Numbered from the stretch's first letter, positions 12,965 to 24,200 are shown. The stretch: 64,000 nt of DNA from Lycorma delicatula (GCF_047948215.1 NC_134455.1:323260147-323324146), one strand, 5' to 3'. Numbers and translations are program-made. The notes: generated by a model not told the origin, from the letters alone.

Positions 12965-13165
12965 AGAAATTAGAGAAGTAGATACCGAATTTTGGAAAAG
13001 TGTTATGCTCACATTTTAAAGGTAGGCAATAAGTATTACAAGGTTATGGACATGTAGTCTGTAGGGATGATAATTTTGAATGACTGATAGTAGTGGAAGA
13101 ATTTGAGAATAAAATTAACAAATCAGAAGAAATGAGTGGGATTGAACCATTATAAATTACATTAA
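12965..13165 (+). pseudogene. C-terminal fragment of the same IS630/Tc1-like family
   Basis: The plus strand gives REIREVDTEFWKSVM, parallel to REINVNFWKAVSK of the 10.8-kb relic, followed by a decayed acidic tail (VVEEFENKINKSEEM). The similarity is short but lies at the expected C-terminal position. Confidence 0.45.
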
Positions 13166-13439
13166 TAAACAGTTTTTGGCACGTGAAGGTTTTATTGTGC
13201 TTCTAATTTAACTTTTGTGCCGAATTCAAAAATGCAACAAGAATTTTTTCATTACCCAGTATTTTTGTGGTATTGGTTTTACGGAATTCTACATTTTTTT
13301 GGGATAACTTATGTACATAAAGGAATATTTTAAATGTGATTTCTAACAGAGGGTGGGGTACAAACATAATGCTATGAAAGCAATAGCTCATCATTTATAT
13401 ACTTCCTTGGCATATTTATTTACAAACAACACATTTTTC

Positions 13440-13625
13440 CAGAAATTTACATTTATTTCTTTTTCACCAGTTATATTGTGTCTTCCCAATTGAATGTTAC
13501 ATTCTTTTGGGCAATGTAATTTTTAGCACATGCCCAGACATTCTCAATAGCAATTAAATCGGAATAATGAGGTGGTAATCTGATAACAGTATATCCTTTT
13601 TCAGCAAACACATTTAATTGTAAAT
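13440..13625 (-). pseudogene. Catalytic-end fragment of the IS630/Tc1-like family, opposite strand
   Basis: The minus strand gives GYTVIRLPPHYSDL, then IENVWACAKNYIAQKNVTFN. This corresponds to the PPY-x-PDLNPIE-x-xW-KN block that carries the third catalytic acidic residue. The homologous block of the 10.8-kb copy is more decayed, so this is a separate insertion and not a simple local duplication. The rest of the transposase is missing. Confidence 0.65.
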
Positions 13626-14039
13626 CACAAAACAGAATGAAACGCAGCAATTTCCTTCATGCATGTGTGTAGTAAATTTTTTCAGTTTACTACGTATCAC
13701 AAAAAACCATTGGGTGGTAGAAAAAATCCATTTACATAATTGAATACAGTCTGAAAAGTTCTATTAGGATCACATATTTTGTTTCTCAGACTTATGTATT
13801 CATTTTTCTTTAAACTGTTTTACCTCTGTACTTGTAATTTTAAATAGCAGAATATTATATATAGGGTGAATATTTTGTGTGAAATAAATATTATTTTTAC
13901 TTTATTTTGTTTAAATAAATAAAAAATAATTTTTATTTGTATAAATGACAAAGAATTAAAACAAGTTAAACCGTTACAAAATTTAAGAACGATCACAGAA
14001 ATATAAGTAGTCACAGTCGGGAAACAAGTTTCTGCTGTC
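13626..14039. other. AT-rich spacer at the edge of a CpG-rich island
   Basis: No feature recognised. The CpG-poor composition of the preceding 13.9 kb ends here. Confidence 0.35.
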
Positions 14040-14300
14040 TGCAGAAAGGCACAGGCGGGCGCATGTGTTTCGCTCCACTCTGGCGCGCAATAGTGTAGTT
14101 ACTCGTCCCTCAACCGAAGCGAGAAACATACCCCTAGACCAACAGGCCATACTTGTCCCTCAACCGCGAGAAATTTACGAAACTTGTAGAGTGGGACCTT
14201 TTCGTCACGAACCAATCGGAGCACGATATTTTGGTCACGTGATAGTATCCGCCATCTTGGAAATTTCGTTTTCCTCTGCAGGGTTGCCAACTTATTTATT
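14040..14300. promoter_or_regulatory. CpG-rich block with CCAAT, CACGTG and YY1-type motifs
   Basis: Within about 50 bp lie AACCAATCGG (inverted/forward CCAAT class) near 14,210, GGTCACGTGAT (palindromic E-box) near 14,234, and CCGCCATCTTGG (YY1-type) near 14,250. This cluster is typical of TATA-less metazoan promoters. A short internal duplication precedes it: GTCCCTCAACCG followed by CGAGAAA occurs twice, near 14,105 and 14,155. No coding exon was recognised on either side, so it may be the promoter of an unseen gene, or the regulatory end of a repeat or of the virus-like relic downstream. Confidence 0.4.
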
Positions 14301-14363
14301 TTTTACACTAAATATTAATATTTCAAGGGTTGGTAGCACTGATGTATACCTGGGTGTTGTCTG

Positions 14364-14490
14364 CTAGTGATGTCACACGTGAGCAGGAAAATTAAATAAA
14401 TAATATTTAAAGTAACTCGCTTTGACTAGAATTCGAACTTGGTCGTCGTGATACCGGTGCCTTAGCTAGTTTACCACTTGTGAGAAACGC
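14364..14490 (-). repeat. tRNA-like SINE relic / dispersed repeat, copy 1
   Basis: On the minus strand, an A-box-like TAAACTAGCTAAGGC (near 14,460-14,474) and a B-box-like AGTTCGAATTC (14,429-14,439) are about 30 bp apart, as in a tRNA gene or tRNA-derived SINE. The adjoining part (GATGTCACA, GTGAGC, AATAATATTTAAAGT) is repeated at 33,437-33,490. It is not a functional tRNA: I could not fold a convincing acceptor stem. Confidence 0.5.
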
Positions 14491-14693
14491 CCACCACATC
14501 CGGTTGAATAACCCAAACTAACTGTTATCACCCGGAAACGACACATCCGGTAGCATATTGACCAAATAATTAAATTTTGCAAACATATAATAGGTTATTT
14601 ATTTAAAAAATATTATAAATAACATGTTACAATTTCCACATCACCAATGAGGTATGTAACAAGGCACCTTGAAATTTTTTTTTAACTCTAGGC

Positions 14694-15344
14694 ATAAATA
14701 TCTATACCGAACGGTTCGCCACTCATTTAAGAGTAAGCACTACTACTCGGTTATCTCTACTAGCGTGGGAGATCACGATGGTCGCCATATCATTCATTAA
14801 CGCTTTCAGCAACGGAGGTTGAAAGCCTCCGTCTTGATTTCTAACAACCAGTTCACTACTGTTGGAGTGTACTGGTTATTGAATGGATGGTGAAATCTCT
14901 CCCCAGGAGGCATACTGTAAAACATTCGAATTAATGTTTTACAAAGTTAATTCTAATTCTTCAGTGATGCAATTATCTTTTAAAGCGTAGTAAATCAGCT
15001 TCATCGGGATGATGTCTTACGATTTTCAATTCATCTACTTTATATCTTTTCGGTAAATAGAGCCGACTGCAACACGATTCTTCCGTATCAGTGTCGTACA
15101 AGATGGCACAAATGCGAAAATCACCATAATGTGGAAATACCTTTTTCATCTCCAATATGTAGTCGATACCAACATGAAGATCGCTTAATTTCTTACGTCG
15201 TAGTTTCTTTAGAAAACAACCTACGTCGTTGAAAGCGTTAACGAATGATGTGGCGTTTATCGTTTTCTCCCACGCTAGTAAAGATAACCGAGTAGTAGTG
15301 CTTACTCTTAAGTGAGTGGCGAACCGTTCGGTATAGATATTTAT
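14694..15344. repeat. 128-bp inverted repeat pair (14694-14821 and 15217-15344)
   Basis: ATAAATATCTATACCG at 14,694 reads rightwards through AACGGTTCGCCACTCA, AAGAGTAAGCACTACTACTC, TAGCGTGGGAGA and AACGCTTTCA. The same series reads leftwards from 15,344. Both arms are 128 bases, so no net indel has accumulated; identity is roughly 85% by eye. The right arm overlaps the start of the minus-strand frame described next, so the left arm is an inverted copy of that gene's 5' end. Confidence 0.85.
14973..15272 (-). pseudogene. Open fragment of a virus-like 'LPKR' protein
   Basis: An uninterrupted frame of about 98 residues ends at 14,973. It starts within the inverted repeat (TINATSFVNAFNDVG), then runs KKLSDLHVGIDYILEMKKV, HYGDFRICAILYDTDT and SRLYLPKRYKVDEL. 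I associate the pattern of an LSxLxxGxxY motif, a YGxxI strand and a closing LPKRY with small proteins found repeatedly in arthropod genomes near other virus-like genes. I cannot name the family, and no function should be assigned. Upstream sequence is frameshifted and the frame opens without a clear ATG; the first Met in frame is at 15,155. Codon use is less AT-biased than the flanks. Confidence 0.5.
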
Positions 15345-15469
15345 TTCTTTCCCCTCTCCACGGAAACTTCACAAAATATCTTATAAAGTTGGTTTTATCG
15401 TTAACTTTATAGACATATGAACTCCCCCATAATAATCCATATTTATTTTCGGTCACCTTCGCTTTTAGT

Positions 15470-15620
15470 TTTTCACGTTACCAATAATCATTTCGCAGGC
15501 ACATAAGTATTCGGGTAACCCGCGACCGCAATAGTCGAATTTTTCACATCAACTGAATGGCATTCATCAGAGTGAACAGAATGGGTGACAAGTAACATAA
15601 AACAGTGTTTGCACACTCGT
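15470..15620 (-). pseudogene. Short coding-like fragment of the virus-like relic
   Basis: The minus strand gives HSDECHSVDVKN followed by STIAVAGYPNTYVPAK before a stop. The sequence is GC-richer than its surroundings and has no low-complexity character. Unassigned; included because it lies between, and on the same strand as, the other broken frames of this block. Confidence 0.3.
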
Positions 15621-15900
15621 GGAGCGATCTACTTCAATTCGGTAAAAGTGTTTTTGAACACCATTACTAATTAAAGTTTGATCATTTTTTGTACAATAAA
15701 AAAAACGCGTCCTTGTAATCGTTCAACATTCGTTTAGCCCTGACGATTTTATCGTTTAGTTTTCAATTTTTTCTTCAAAAATATACAAATATCGCACTCG
15801 CTCACCACAATCCAATCGATTATAAGTCGGATTCGATATCTTGTATGTTTGTTAGATACGGTTTACCCAACAGTAGTGCACTGGATAAGTGTAAGTCTCT

Positions 15901-16490
15901 TTAATTATTATTGAAGTCGGTAAGATTATGGTATAATATCCATCTTTCAGTTGTGTAAGACCACCATTCATACGGACATCTCCATTGGTTCAGCTCGAAT
16001 GAGGTGAACGTTGGTTCGGTTGGAATGATAGGTACCTTACCATCTTTATTATATCTTACTCCCATCACTATAATTAATATAATGTCTGCACAAACCATCT
16101 ACTGTGTCGATCTTTAAACTATCCTGATAATTTTGCAATCGACTGTGAATTTCATCGTAGATTGTTTTATAATTGAAAATTACTCTAACCGTGTTGAAAC
16201 GATCAACGTCCATGCTGATATTTAAAGCGTGTGGGAAGACTGTAGTCACAATCTTCAACAGATATTATAACAATGTTACACGACGGCTTTTCAACGGGAA
16301 AAATCTAACCAACCACACCGATGATGCTATATCTACATTCATCTTAAACTGCAATTGTGATCAAGTATCGTACACATCCTCGCCATTTGTGATACGATAT
16401 CATACAGAACCACCAGATCGCAGCAAAGGCCTTGGAATCTTCTCATCCTGTAACCACCTAGCGACTGTTGTTGACTTTTTATCCATCAGT
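15901..16490 (-). pseudogene. Two overlapping broken frames of an unidentified protein
   Basis: From 16,490 leftwards one frame reads MDKKSTTVARWLQDEKIP and, after several stops, VFPHALNISMDVDRFNTVRV followed by IYDEIHSRLQNYQDSLKI, ending at 16,049. Another frame takes over within the 50-bp overlap and reads YNKDGKVPIIPTEPTFTSF, ELNQWRCPYEWWSYTTERW, and stops at 15,901. The hand-over suggests one original gene broken by a frameshift, with other stops (for example near 16,265 and 16,355) further upstream. Tryptophan/tyrosine-rich, balanced composition argues against chance. I do not recognise the protein. Confidence 0.4.
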
Positions 16491-16884
16491 AGTTGTGTAC
16501 GTTACCGAATGGGGTTTAAGTTATCCTATGTTGGGACACCATTTTTTTAAAATATTTTTTTGATTTTTAAAACATTTTTTTTTTCTTTGTATTTTTAATC
16601 TTTTTTATCATAATTTTTGTTTTTCACTTTTATACCTTTTTCCAACAGTTTCATTGCTTTTTTGCGGAACAATAGTCTAATAATAGCGGTTTGTTTTCTT
16701 TAATTCAGTTCATACATTGCAAATTGTACGAGTTAATTGTTTCGGTGGACCGGCATAATTTTATACACAAGTTGTTAAAAGAATAATAAAAGCCGTTTTT
16801 GGCCAATTCTTCCTAGTGTTTTCAAACGATCACAATCTATCCGCTTCCCTGACCACAGCTTTTTACATAATTATCCTTTTCTTA

Positions 16885-17365
16885 TAGGAACAACCACTTT
16901 TAACGAGCATTTTCCACCAGAAATATGATTGTGAAATGAACAGTTGACGATGTAATTCGGTTTTAACGCGTTCTCCAGTATTGACCAAACGTCGGAGGAA
17001 CTCTGCTTTATCCAATCCTTTGGTATAGACCTTAACGAATTGCGAACATAATGTTTTCAGTTTCTTTGCTAAACACTGTCTCCCCGTAATCCCAATCGAT
17101 TTTGTGAAAGTTTTTCTGTAACCAACACCATCCGCCTATATTTAGATTCAATTCGGACTTTGAAACTGTAAATTGAACGTATTGAAAGATTCACTGACCA
17201 CGGCGATTTCTTTAATGATGAACTCACCGTCGTTGCCGAGGAACTTTAATTAAGGTTTGACAGTTAAACTTATTGTAATCAATTTCTTTATATATTCAAG
17301 TATTAACTGCTTGATCTGACTGCCACTCAAGTCACTTGGAGTGAAGAAATAACCTACTGATAACT
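16885..17365 (-). pseudogene. Relic of a recurrent arthropod virus/TE-associated protein (IIKE...YTKG...CSL)
   Basis: In changing frames the minus strand gives YFFTPSDLSGSQIKQLI, GNDGEFIIKEIAVVSES, GGWCWLQKNFHKIDWDYG, FVKVYTKGLDKAEFLRRL and NCSFHNHISGGKCSLK, in that order. The order (an F-I-x-K-E strand, a W...H-x-I-x-W-x-x-G block, a Y-V/T-K-G strand, then C-x-x-H...CSL) matches a protein type I remember as multi-copy in insect genomes. An RNase-H-like or exonuclease fold is possible, but I cannot verify it. At least three frame changes and several stops are present. Same strand as the neighbouring broken frames. Confidence 0.45.
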
Positions 17366-17379
17366 TCCAGTAGCAGTAA

Positions 17380-17560
17380 TGCCCACGGATCACAAATATT
17401 GGTATCTATTCAGTACTAAAAGTGCTCCTCGACTGAAACATCCGACAATTTCTAAGCCTTCTATTATGTCATTTTTGAAGAATATTCCTTTTTGGTTGCC
17501 GTTTTATCAAAGAAAATTAATATGCAAAGTCTTTCGTCGGCTGTCAAACTTATTGCTTTG
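17380..17560 (-). pseudogene. Weak coding-like fragment at the edge of the virus-like relic
   Basis: The minus strand gives GIFFKNDIIEGLEIVGCF and SRGALLVLNRYQYL. No family recognised; position and strand suggest it belongs with the preceding relic. Confidence 0.25.
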
Positions 17561-17599
17561 TCTTTAATAGACTACTGCTTTGTTTGTGAGTATTTTTTT

Positions 17600-18557
17600 A
17601 TTAGAACCTGTTTTAATGAATTTTTCCCGGGATTTTATGCTTGACGTACCAGGAAAAAAATATTTGATAGACTGATTCAAATATTTGTAAACTGAAGGCG
17701 ATCGTAAATATATGCAGGGAGAAAATTTCGTTTCGTGTTGCATTTTTTTTTCGAATTGCATATTAAAATATCTGGAGAAAGTTTGGGTAATGAAGGGTAT
17801 TTTTTTAAAAGTAATTTAATCTATCGATACTCTTTCTTTCGAACATCTTTTTTTCAGTTGAGAAATTTCTGCCTGTTTACAGTCTAACGTCTTTGCCTGG
17901 TTCTGAACTCTTAAAAATGCTTTGCTGCTTTTCTGAAGGATGCAAATGATGATTTACTTATGGGATGTTGTAGTTTATAAAGAATTGGCAGAATTGATTT
18001 TTCGATTCAAATTATTGTTGATGAAATGCTTATGACTTACAAATTTCATAATGACTAGACTTCAAAGAAGATCATGAAAGATTTTCTGAATTTGGAGACT
18101 CTGCTAACCGATTTAACCTGGGAATGGATGATGAGTTACTGATTTTTGTACTAGAGGTGTAGATGTAAGGATATTTAATGGTTGGGATGGACTGGGAGCA
18201 TTAGTGGCCTGTAACAAATTACTATAACACCAAAAACGAGAGTGACGTCCATTTGAAAGAATTTCTTCTGAACGAAAGTGATTCGCACAAATCCTTTTGA
18301 GCGAATATCACAAAATAATTGTGAATTCCCTAAAAAATATAATGTTTTACCATCACAAAAACACTAAAGTGTTGTATGAGTGGGGTTTATCCTACAGTGC
18401 ATACTTCATCGATACACAAGGGCTGTCCTAACATCGGTCAGGACATTGACCTTTCTAATAGTGTGCAGTACTGCCTTATTTTTGTATGAATTAGTTTTAT
18501 TACGGTAAATAAAGATTGCCATATCTTTAGATTATTATCATTTTAGATTCCAAGTGA
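17600..18557. other. Transition spacer
   Basis: CpG frequency falls back to low values here. No gene supported. A stretch near 18,420-18,470 (TGTCCTAAC...GTCAGGACA) has a short inverted match. Confidence 0.3.
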
Positions 18558-18910
18558 TTGTCGACTGCACAAACAGAGGTAAAATTATTCGATATGCGAA
18601 AAGAAGTGTTTTTTAAGTGTAAAACATATAGTGAAGAACAGGTAAACAAAATATCTTCATTTTCCTCTCAACAAGATTTCCGAACGAATGCAAAATTAAG
18701 TAATGTTTCGATATCAACAATCAAATGTACACGAAATGAAGCTCGACAAAGAAAGTACAACATTATCAAGACTAGTAAAAATCAGAAACGCCCTGAACAA
18801 AGAATTCTCTAATATCAATTGACAAGCAATAGATGAAGTAGTAGAAGATTTTTATTTAAAACAGAAAATAAATTGTCCTTTTCTGCAGAAAGTTGCTACT
18901 GGTATTACAA
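18558..18910 (+). pseudogene. Possible N-terminal transposase fragment (helix-turn-helix type)
   Basis: An 84-residue frame contains YSEEQVNKISSFSSQQDF and SNVSISTIKCTRNEARQ, resembling the helix-turn-helix start of IS630/Tc1-like proteins. Just downstream, in another frame, AIDEVVEDFYLKQKINCPF resembles the second DNA-binding subdomain. No catalytic core follows before 19,969. Resemblance only; could be chance. Confidence 0.35.
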
Positions 18911-19969
18911 AATAGATTGAATTTTAAATAAAGTCCTTCATTCTTCGAAAAATTTAGAAAGAAAAGTTTTAAGTGCCAGATTTAGGTACTTACAAAAAAT
19001 TAAGCAAGAAAATAGTACTAATTTTATACCGAGTGATTCAAAAAGGACTTAACAACTTTAGAAAAATATAAAAACTTATTTAGATAACTTACAGATTCGG
19101 TTGAGGTCTTATTTCATAGCAAAACATATCAAGTTTTGACTCACATAGTTCATTAGTACTGAATTCAACCACCAGTGTTAATAATGGATACATTTACTTG
19201 TGCAGCAAGAAATTTCTACTGATGTCAACGTTTCACATCAGTGGCAAGGTGAACACCCATAACTGCCGAATATGAGGTAGCGAAAACCCTCATGAAACAT
19301 TAATTTCTTTAAAGGAAAACTAATGATTCCTTCATTTGGAATGAATTCATTATAGAGTTCCTTAATCTATCCTTCAAGCCAAATTAAAGGGCATTTTTAC
19401 AGATGTTAATATATAAAAAATGTGGTTTATGTGTTTTATTAAATACCCTTTTCTTTTGAAAGAGAATCCTAGACACTATAAAAAAAAAGGAAAAAGTTTC
19501 AAAGTAACTAAGAAACTTCTTTTGTACAGAGTTGAATTTTGATTTGTGTATTTTTATTTACTATTTACATCGACATCTTCGAAGTCGATTAAAAAATAAT
19601 TATAGGTATTCATGAAGTTTTCATTTTTTTTGATTGCAGGTCTAGCAATTTTGCTACTATTTTGTGGTTTAAAAATTATTGTATTGTAAAAATTATTGCT
19701 ATTTCCAAAGCACTTCTGCCATGAGAAAGTAGGTAGTGAATAGAAGTATGTTGCTTTTCATTATGTTTATAAAATTAACTTTCCTGTTACTTTTGTTAGT
19801 TAATTTTCATTTAACATGTCCAGTAACATTTTAGTGATTGAAGAGAAAATAGATACTAGCTTTACAAAATATTTTAATCTAATGTTTTCTCCCAGTATTT
19901 CTTAAATTAATCCTTAACTGCGGACAGAGTTATAAGACTCGAAGCTAACTCTACTTGTATTTGGTACAG
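18911..19969. other. CpG-poor spacer
   Basis: No supported feature. An AT-rich stretch leading to the mariner insertion. Confidence 0.3.
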
Positions 19970-19971
19970 TA

Positions 19972-21265
19972 TACGAGGTGTGATAAAAAAATACGGTGAA
20001 TGAATTTTTATAGCGGCAACTGCCGACGCTATATCTATATGCTGTAATTTGTTCAATAGCGTGATCAACTGAGACAGGCAGGGACAAGTTGTAACACGTT
20101 CGAGCTTGCCAGTCAGCTGCCAGAGCCGCTAGAGTGAGGTTGCGTTTATCGTGTCTGTCGCGCAACATGGATTTTGAACAACGCATTAACATTAAGTTTT
20201 GTTCTCAGTTGCCAAAGAAGCTCACGAAATGTTGGAATCGGTGTACGGAATGTCGTAACTTTGAAGACTGTGTACAAATGGTATGACCGATTTAAAAACG
20301 GAAATTAGTCTGTTGAAGACGAGCAGCGTGCGGGACGTCCAGTAACCTCAAAAACAGTTGAAAATGTGCAAAAAGTGGAAACAATGGTTCGTTCAAACAG
20401 GCGAATGACTATTCGAGAGCTATCGGAAGACCTTAACATCTCGTACGGATCCGTTCAAAGCATTTTAACTAATGAATTGCAAATGAGACGAGTGAGTGCA
20501 AAATTTGTTCCCAGACTTTTGAGTGATGAGCAGAAGGAAAATCGTGTGTCAATTTGCACGGAGTTGAAGGGTCGTCTTCATGCAGATCCGGACTTCATGG
20601 CCAAAATTGTAACTGGAGATGAAAGTTGGGTCTATGGCTATGACCCTGAGACCAAAATGCAGAGTTCCCAATGGAAAACCAGTTCATCTCCTCGCCCTAA
20701 AAAGGCACGTCAGTCAAAATCCAACATCAAGGTCATGCTCGTTGTTTTTGTTCGATAGTGAGGGCATAGTGCGATCAGAGTTCGTTCCAAAGGGAACAAC
20801 TGTAAACTCTGAATTTTATAAGGGTGTACTGCAACGTTTGCGAAACGACGTACGAAGAAAGCGACCAGAAAAATGGACCAATGGCTTCCTTCTTCACCAC
20901 GATAACGCGCCGTGTCACACCTCGCTTCTCATTTTTGGCCGAAAAAAGTGTTCCTGTCTGTCCACATCCGCCATACTCACTGGATTTAGCACCATGCGAC
21001 TTTTGGCTCTTCCCAAAAATTAAAACTGTGCTTAAAGGAAAACGTTTTGATACCATTGCTGACATTGAGAGGGCCACGACCGAGCAGCTGAAAGCCCTTC
21101 AGAAAGACGCCTTTCAGAAATGCTTCCAGTCATGGAGTCAACTTTGGGATAAGTGCATTGCTAGCCAAGGACAGTACTTTGAAGGAGATTAAATCGAATT
21201 CTATGTAGCCTTATTACTTTTTTTAATAAAAAATTATTCACCATATTTTTTGATCACACCTCGTA
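19972..21265 (+). mobile_element. Mariner element with both TIRs and TA duplications, 1,294 bp
   Basis: The left end TACGAGGTGTGATAAAAAAA (19,972) and the right end, whose complement is TACGAGGTGTGATCAAAAAA (ending 21,265), are inverted repeats extending about 35 bp with few mismatches. TA dinucleotides at 19,970-19,971 and 21,266-21,267 flank it as the expected target duplication. Length is standard for mariner. It is CpG-richer than its CpG-poor surroundings, as expected for a comparatively recent insertion. The transposase inside is broken, so it could move only with enzyme supplied in trans. Confidence 0.93.
20167..21192 (+). pseudogene. Mariner (DD34D-type) transposase, disrupted
   Basis: ATG at 20,167 begins MDFEQRINIKFC and TAA at 21,190-21,192 ends ...SQGQYFEGD, so both natural ends are present. 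In order: a helix-turn-helix with MTIRELSEDLNISYGSVQS; the first catalytic Asp in VTGDESWVYGYD; the second in LLHHDNAPCHTS; and the third in LAPCDFWLFPKIK. All three acidic residues survive. Disruptions: frame changes in about 20,200-20,270, an in-frame TAG at 20,306-20,308, a shift near 20,745, and another near 20,935. Full-length relatives have about 345 residues. The few, discrete lesions suggest recent inactivation compared with the other relics in this window. Confidence 0.92.
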
Positions 21266-21267
21266 TA

Positions 21268-24200
21268 TCCTGCTGGAAATGTCTTTCATCCATTATCTTT
21301 TTAATGCTGTTCTCCTATCTGATATATTTTCATACCCCTACCACAAGTGTGAAAGACTTGTGGTACTGTTGGAGTAACTAATTTGTACATTATCATGTCA
21401 ACTCTGTGGACAGTCTACTTAGGTTTCAATTACTTATACACATATGATTTGATGAGGTAAACGATGAAAATGATTATTGATTAATTTTTCAGACTACATG
21501 AGACTTGTTCTTTCAGATGCTTTGTAAGATTAATTATGCAGCTCCTTCTTCAGTGAAGTTATCTCTAGCAATGTTGTTAATGGCACTCATCCATGGTCAA
21601 GAAACTCATTTAGTTGAATAATGTATTCAACCAATGTTAATTCATTTAGAATTTTTTTTTACAAATTTAATGTATTTGTAAATTGTGCACTTTCAAGCAT
21701 ATTGAGATATTGGTTCTTATTTGCTATCTATAAAATTAGCATCTTACGGGTTATATTATTTCTTGTATTTACAAAGCTTATCTGGTGTGCTGTGTTCACT
21801 ATTTGATTGTATTTCTGTGTCTACAGATGAATATTCATCCAGTTTCTTTGATATAGTGTTTAGCATAATCACTGTTTAATTTTAACTCTTCTGGGTTATT
21901 ATATGTTTTTACTATATGTTTACATATGTTTTGTTAGTTTGCTGTTTGAACATGTGAACTTTTTTACCGTTTTAAAAGTGACACACTAACCTTCTTAACT
22001 GAAAATCTTGCAATTTTGTAGGATTACTGCTTGACATATTTAGCAATACCTGATTACATCAGTAAACTGATTTTTGATATTGTTCAGTATTTTACATAAG
22101 ATGTTGCCTGTAAGTGCATGCAGGTAATCTGTACAAGATATTTTAATGCAATAAGATCTTCAACGTGGGGTGGTTATGCTTATTGTAAGTAATGTGTCAT
22201 TTGAAGTGAGTAGTCTGTGTTTTTCAAAAATGTGCTGGATAAAACATTTTGGACGTGGGTGCAATCAAGTGTAATTTGTTACGTTCACATTTTGCATTGT
22301 TACGCAGATCAGGAAGCAAGAAATGTATGGCTATCTAATCTTGCCTTTATTTGAAATATGTAACCTATATGCTGATGCAAGTGTAATATTTTATCAATTT
22401 GTTTGTTTTTGTATAAAACAAGAGTGTTTTTTAAGTTATATAAAAAATTTCAGTCCAGAGATTACAATTAGGTGAATTGATTGGTAAGCGTAATTGAAAG
22501 TAGGCACAACCACATAATTTTTTATATATTCTGTTGAAAGGTTCCTTTTCATGACTTTTTTAATACAGTGATGATTTCCTATTCAGTTGTGTTTGTGAGA
22601 TTACTCGTATCAAATGATGCATGAGTAGAATTGTGTAGAGCATGTATATCCTTAATCTTACTGATAAGTGGCTTGTGTTTTTAACTTACATGAGCTATTT
22701 CAACTATAAAGTGTGACTTAATCCTTCTGCCCATACATCTATCTAATGTGCAAAGGCTGCAGTGTTGTTGTAGTATGTCTTTTTTTGAATTTTGAGTAAT
22801 GCTTTTAATATAGGTTTTAGGTAATGTATTTGTTTAATGAAGCATTTGTTTATGTTAAAATTTGTGTATTTTATGTTATTTATTAGCATAAAATTGAAAG
22901 AATATAACATAATATGATACAAATTAACACAAAATAAAAAAAACTACAATACAGTTATAAAAATACATTTAAATAAACAAAATATAAAACTATTTATGTA
23001 AAAATTTTGATATAATTGGTTTTTAGATCAGTTATTCAGTTATTTTTGTTAATGTATTCTGTAATTTTGTTATTTTTATATAGTAGATCACGTATTCCTA
23101 ATCACTGTAACAAGGTTTTTTTGTACTGCAAAATACAAATTTCACACACAGCAAATAAAAACCAAGATTTCAATATGCAAAAACAGCATAAAATTTATAA
23201 ACGCATAAATTTGAGGAAAAAATACTAGATGAACCAAAATAAATTAGATTATTACTCAACTACTTTCTAAAGGGGTTCCTTACTAGTATAAGATGGTTGC
23301 TACTGACAACAATGCCTCTGCTAATTTCACTGAAGAAGAAGTCACATGATTAAAGAGAACAGGCTGAATCACTTGTTTGTTATAGTAAAACTGTGATATT
23401 CCTAATTATAATGTAAGTTAAGAAATATTATTTTAGTTAAACTGGGTTAAATGATGGAAATTACATACTACAGAATTTATTTGTATATTTGCAAATCTGA
23501 GCTTTCCGTATACTGACTTACAGGGTTTTATTTCTTAATTGTTATTACACAATCATGCATTTTAATAAAAAATGTAAAAGTCTTTCATAATACAGCCTGA
23601 GGTGTTTTCCAGTCTATGCACAGATTTCTAGTGATGTAGCTATACAATTTGAAAATTCAGTAGTAGGTATAAAAGCAAGACAACTCATTCAAATGATTAA
23701 TGAATTGTAGGAAAAAATCTCAGTGAAACTTTTCATTTGGTCATTTAAATGTAAGAAAATTACAGCTGGAACAAGTGGTTCTGTTGATCATATGCTGAAA
23801 AGGTTTTTTATAATTATGACATTTAAATATAGTTTTCTGTTCAAATAATATTCAAATGGTTATTCATTCAAAGCCTTTTTTTAAAATTATTAATTCACCA
23901 CATAAGCTTAAAACTTCAGCATGTGAATACAATTTGGTAATTTTGAAGCACATGAAAAATTATAACCTTGAACAGGATTCAAATCTGGTTTCTTCTAGAT
24001 GAAAGGCCAATGAAAGAGGGTTGTAATGGTTTCATTCTTACCACTGAAGAGAGAAAATTAAATAAACCTTCTCAAATTGTGATAGAACCACAGTGGAATT
24101 CAAATCACAGCATGTGAGTGATAATTAGTTTACACTGATTCTGTCTGATCATTGTTTGAAATCAAGCAAACAATTGACAGCACTGCAAGATCTAACAAAA

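Noticed and set aside
14429..14476. Functional tRNA gene (minus strand)
   Set aside because: A- and B-box-like sequences are present but no consistent acceptor, D and anticodon stems could be formed; called a tRNA-like relic instead.
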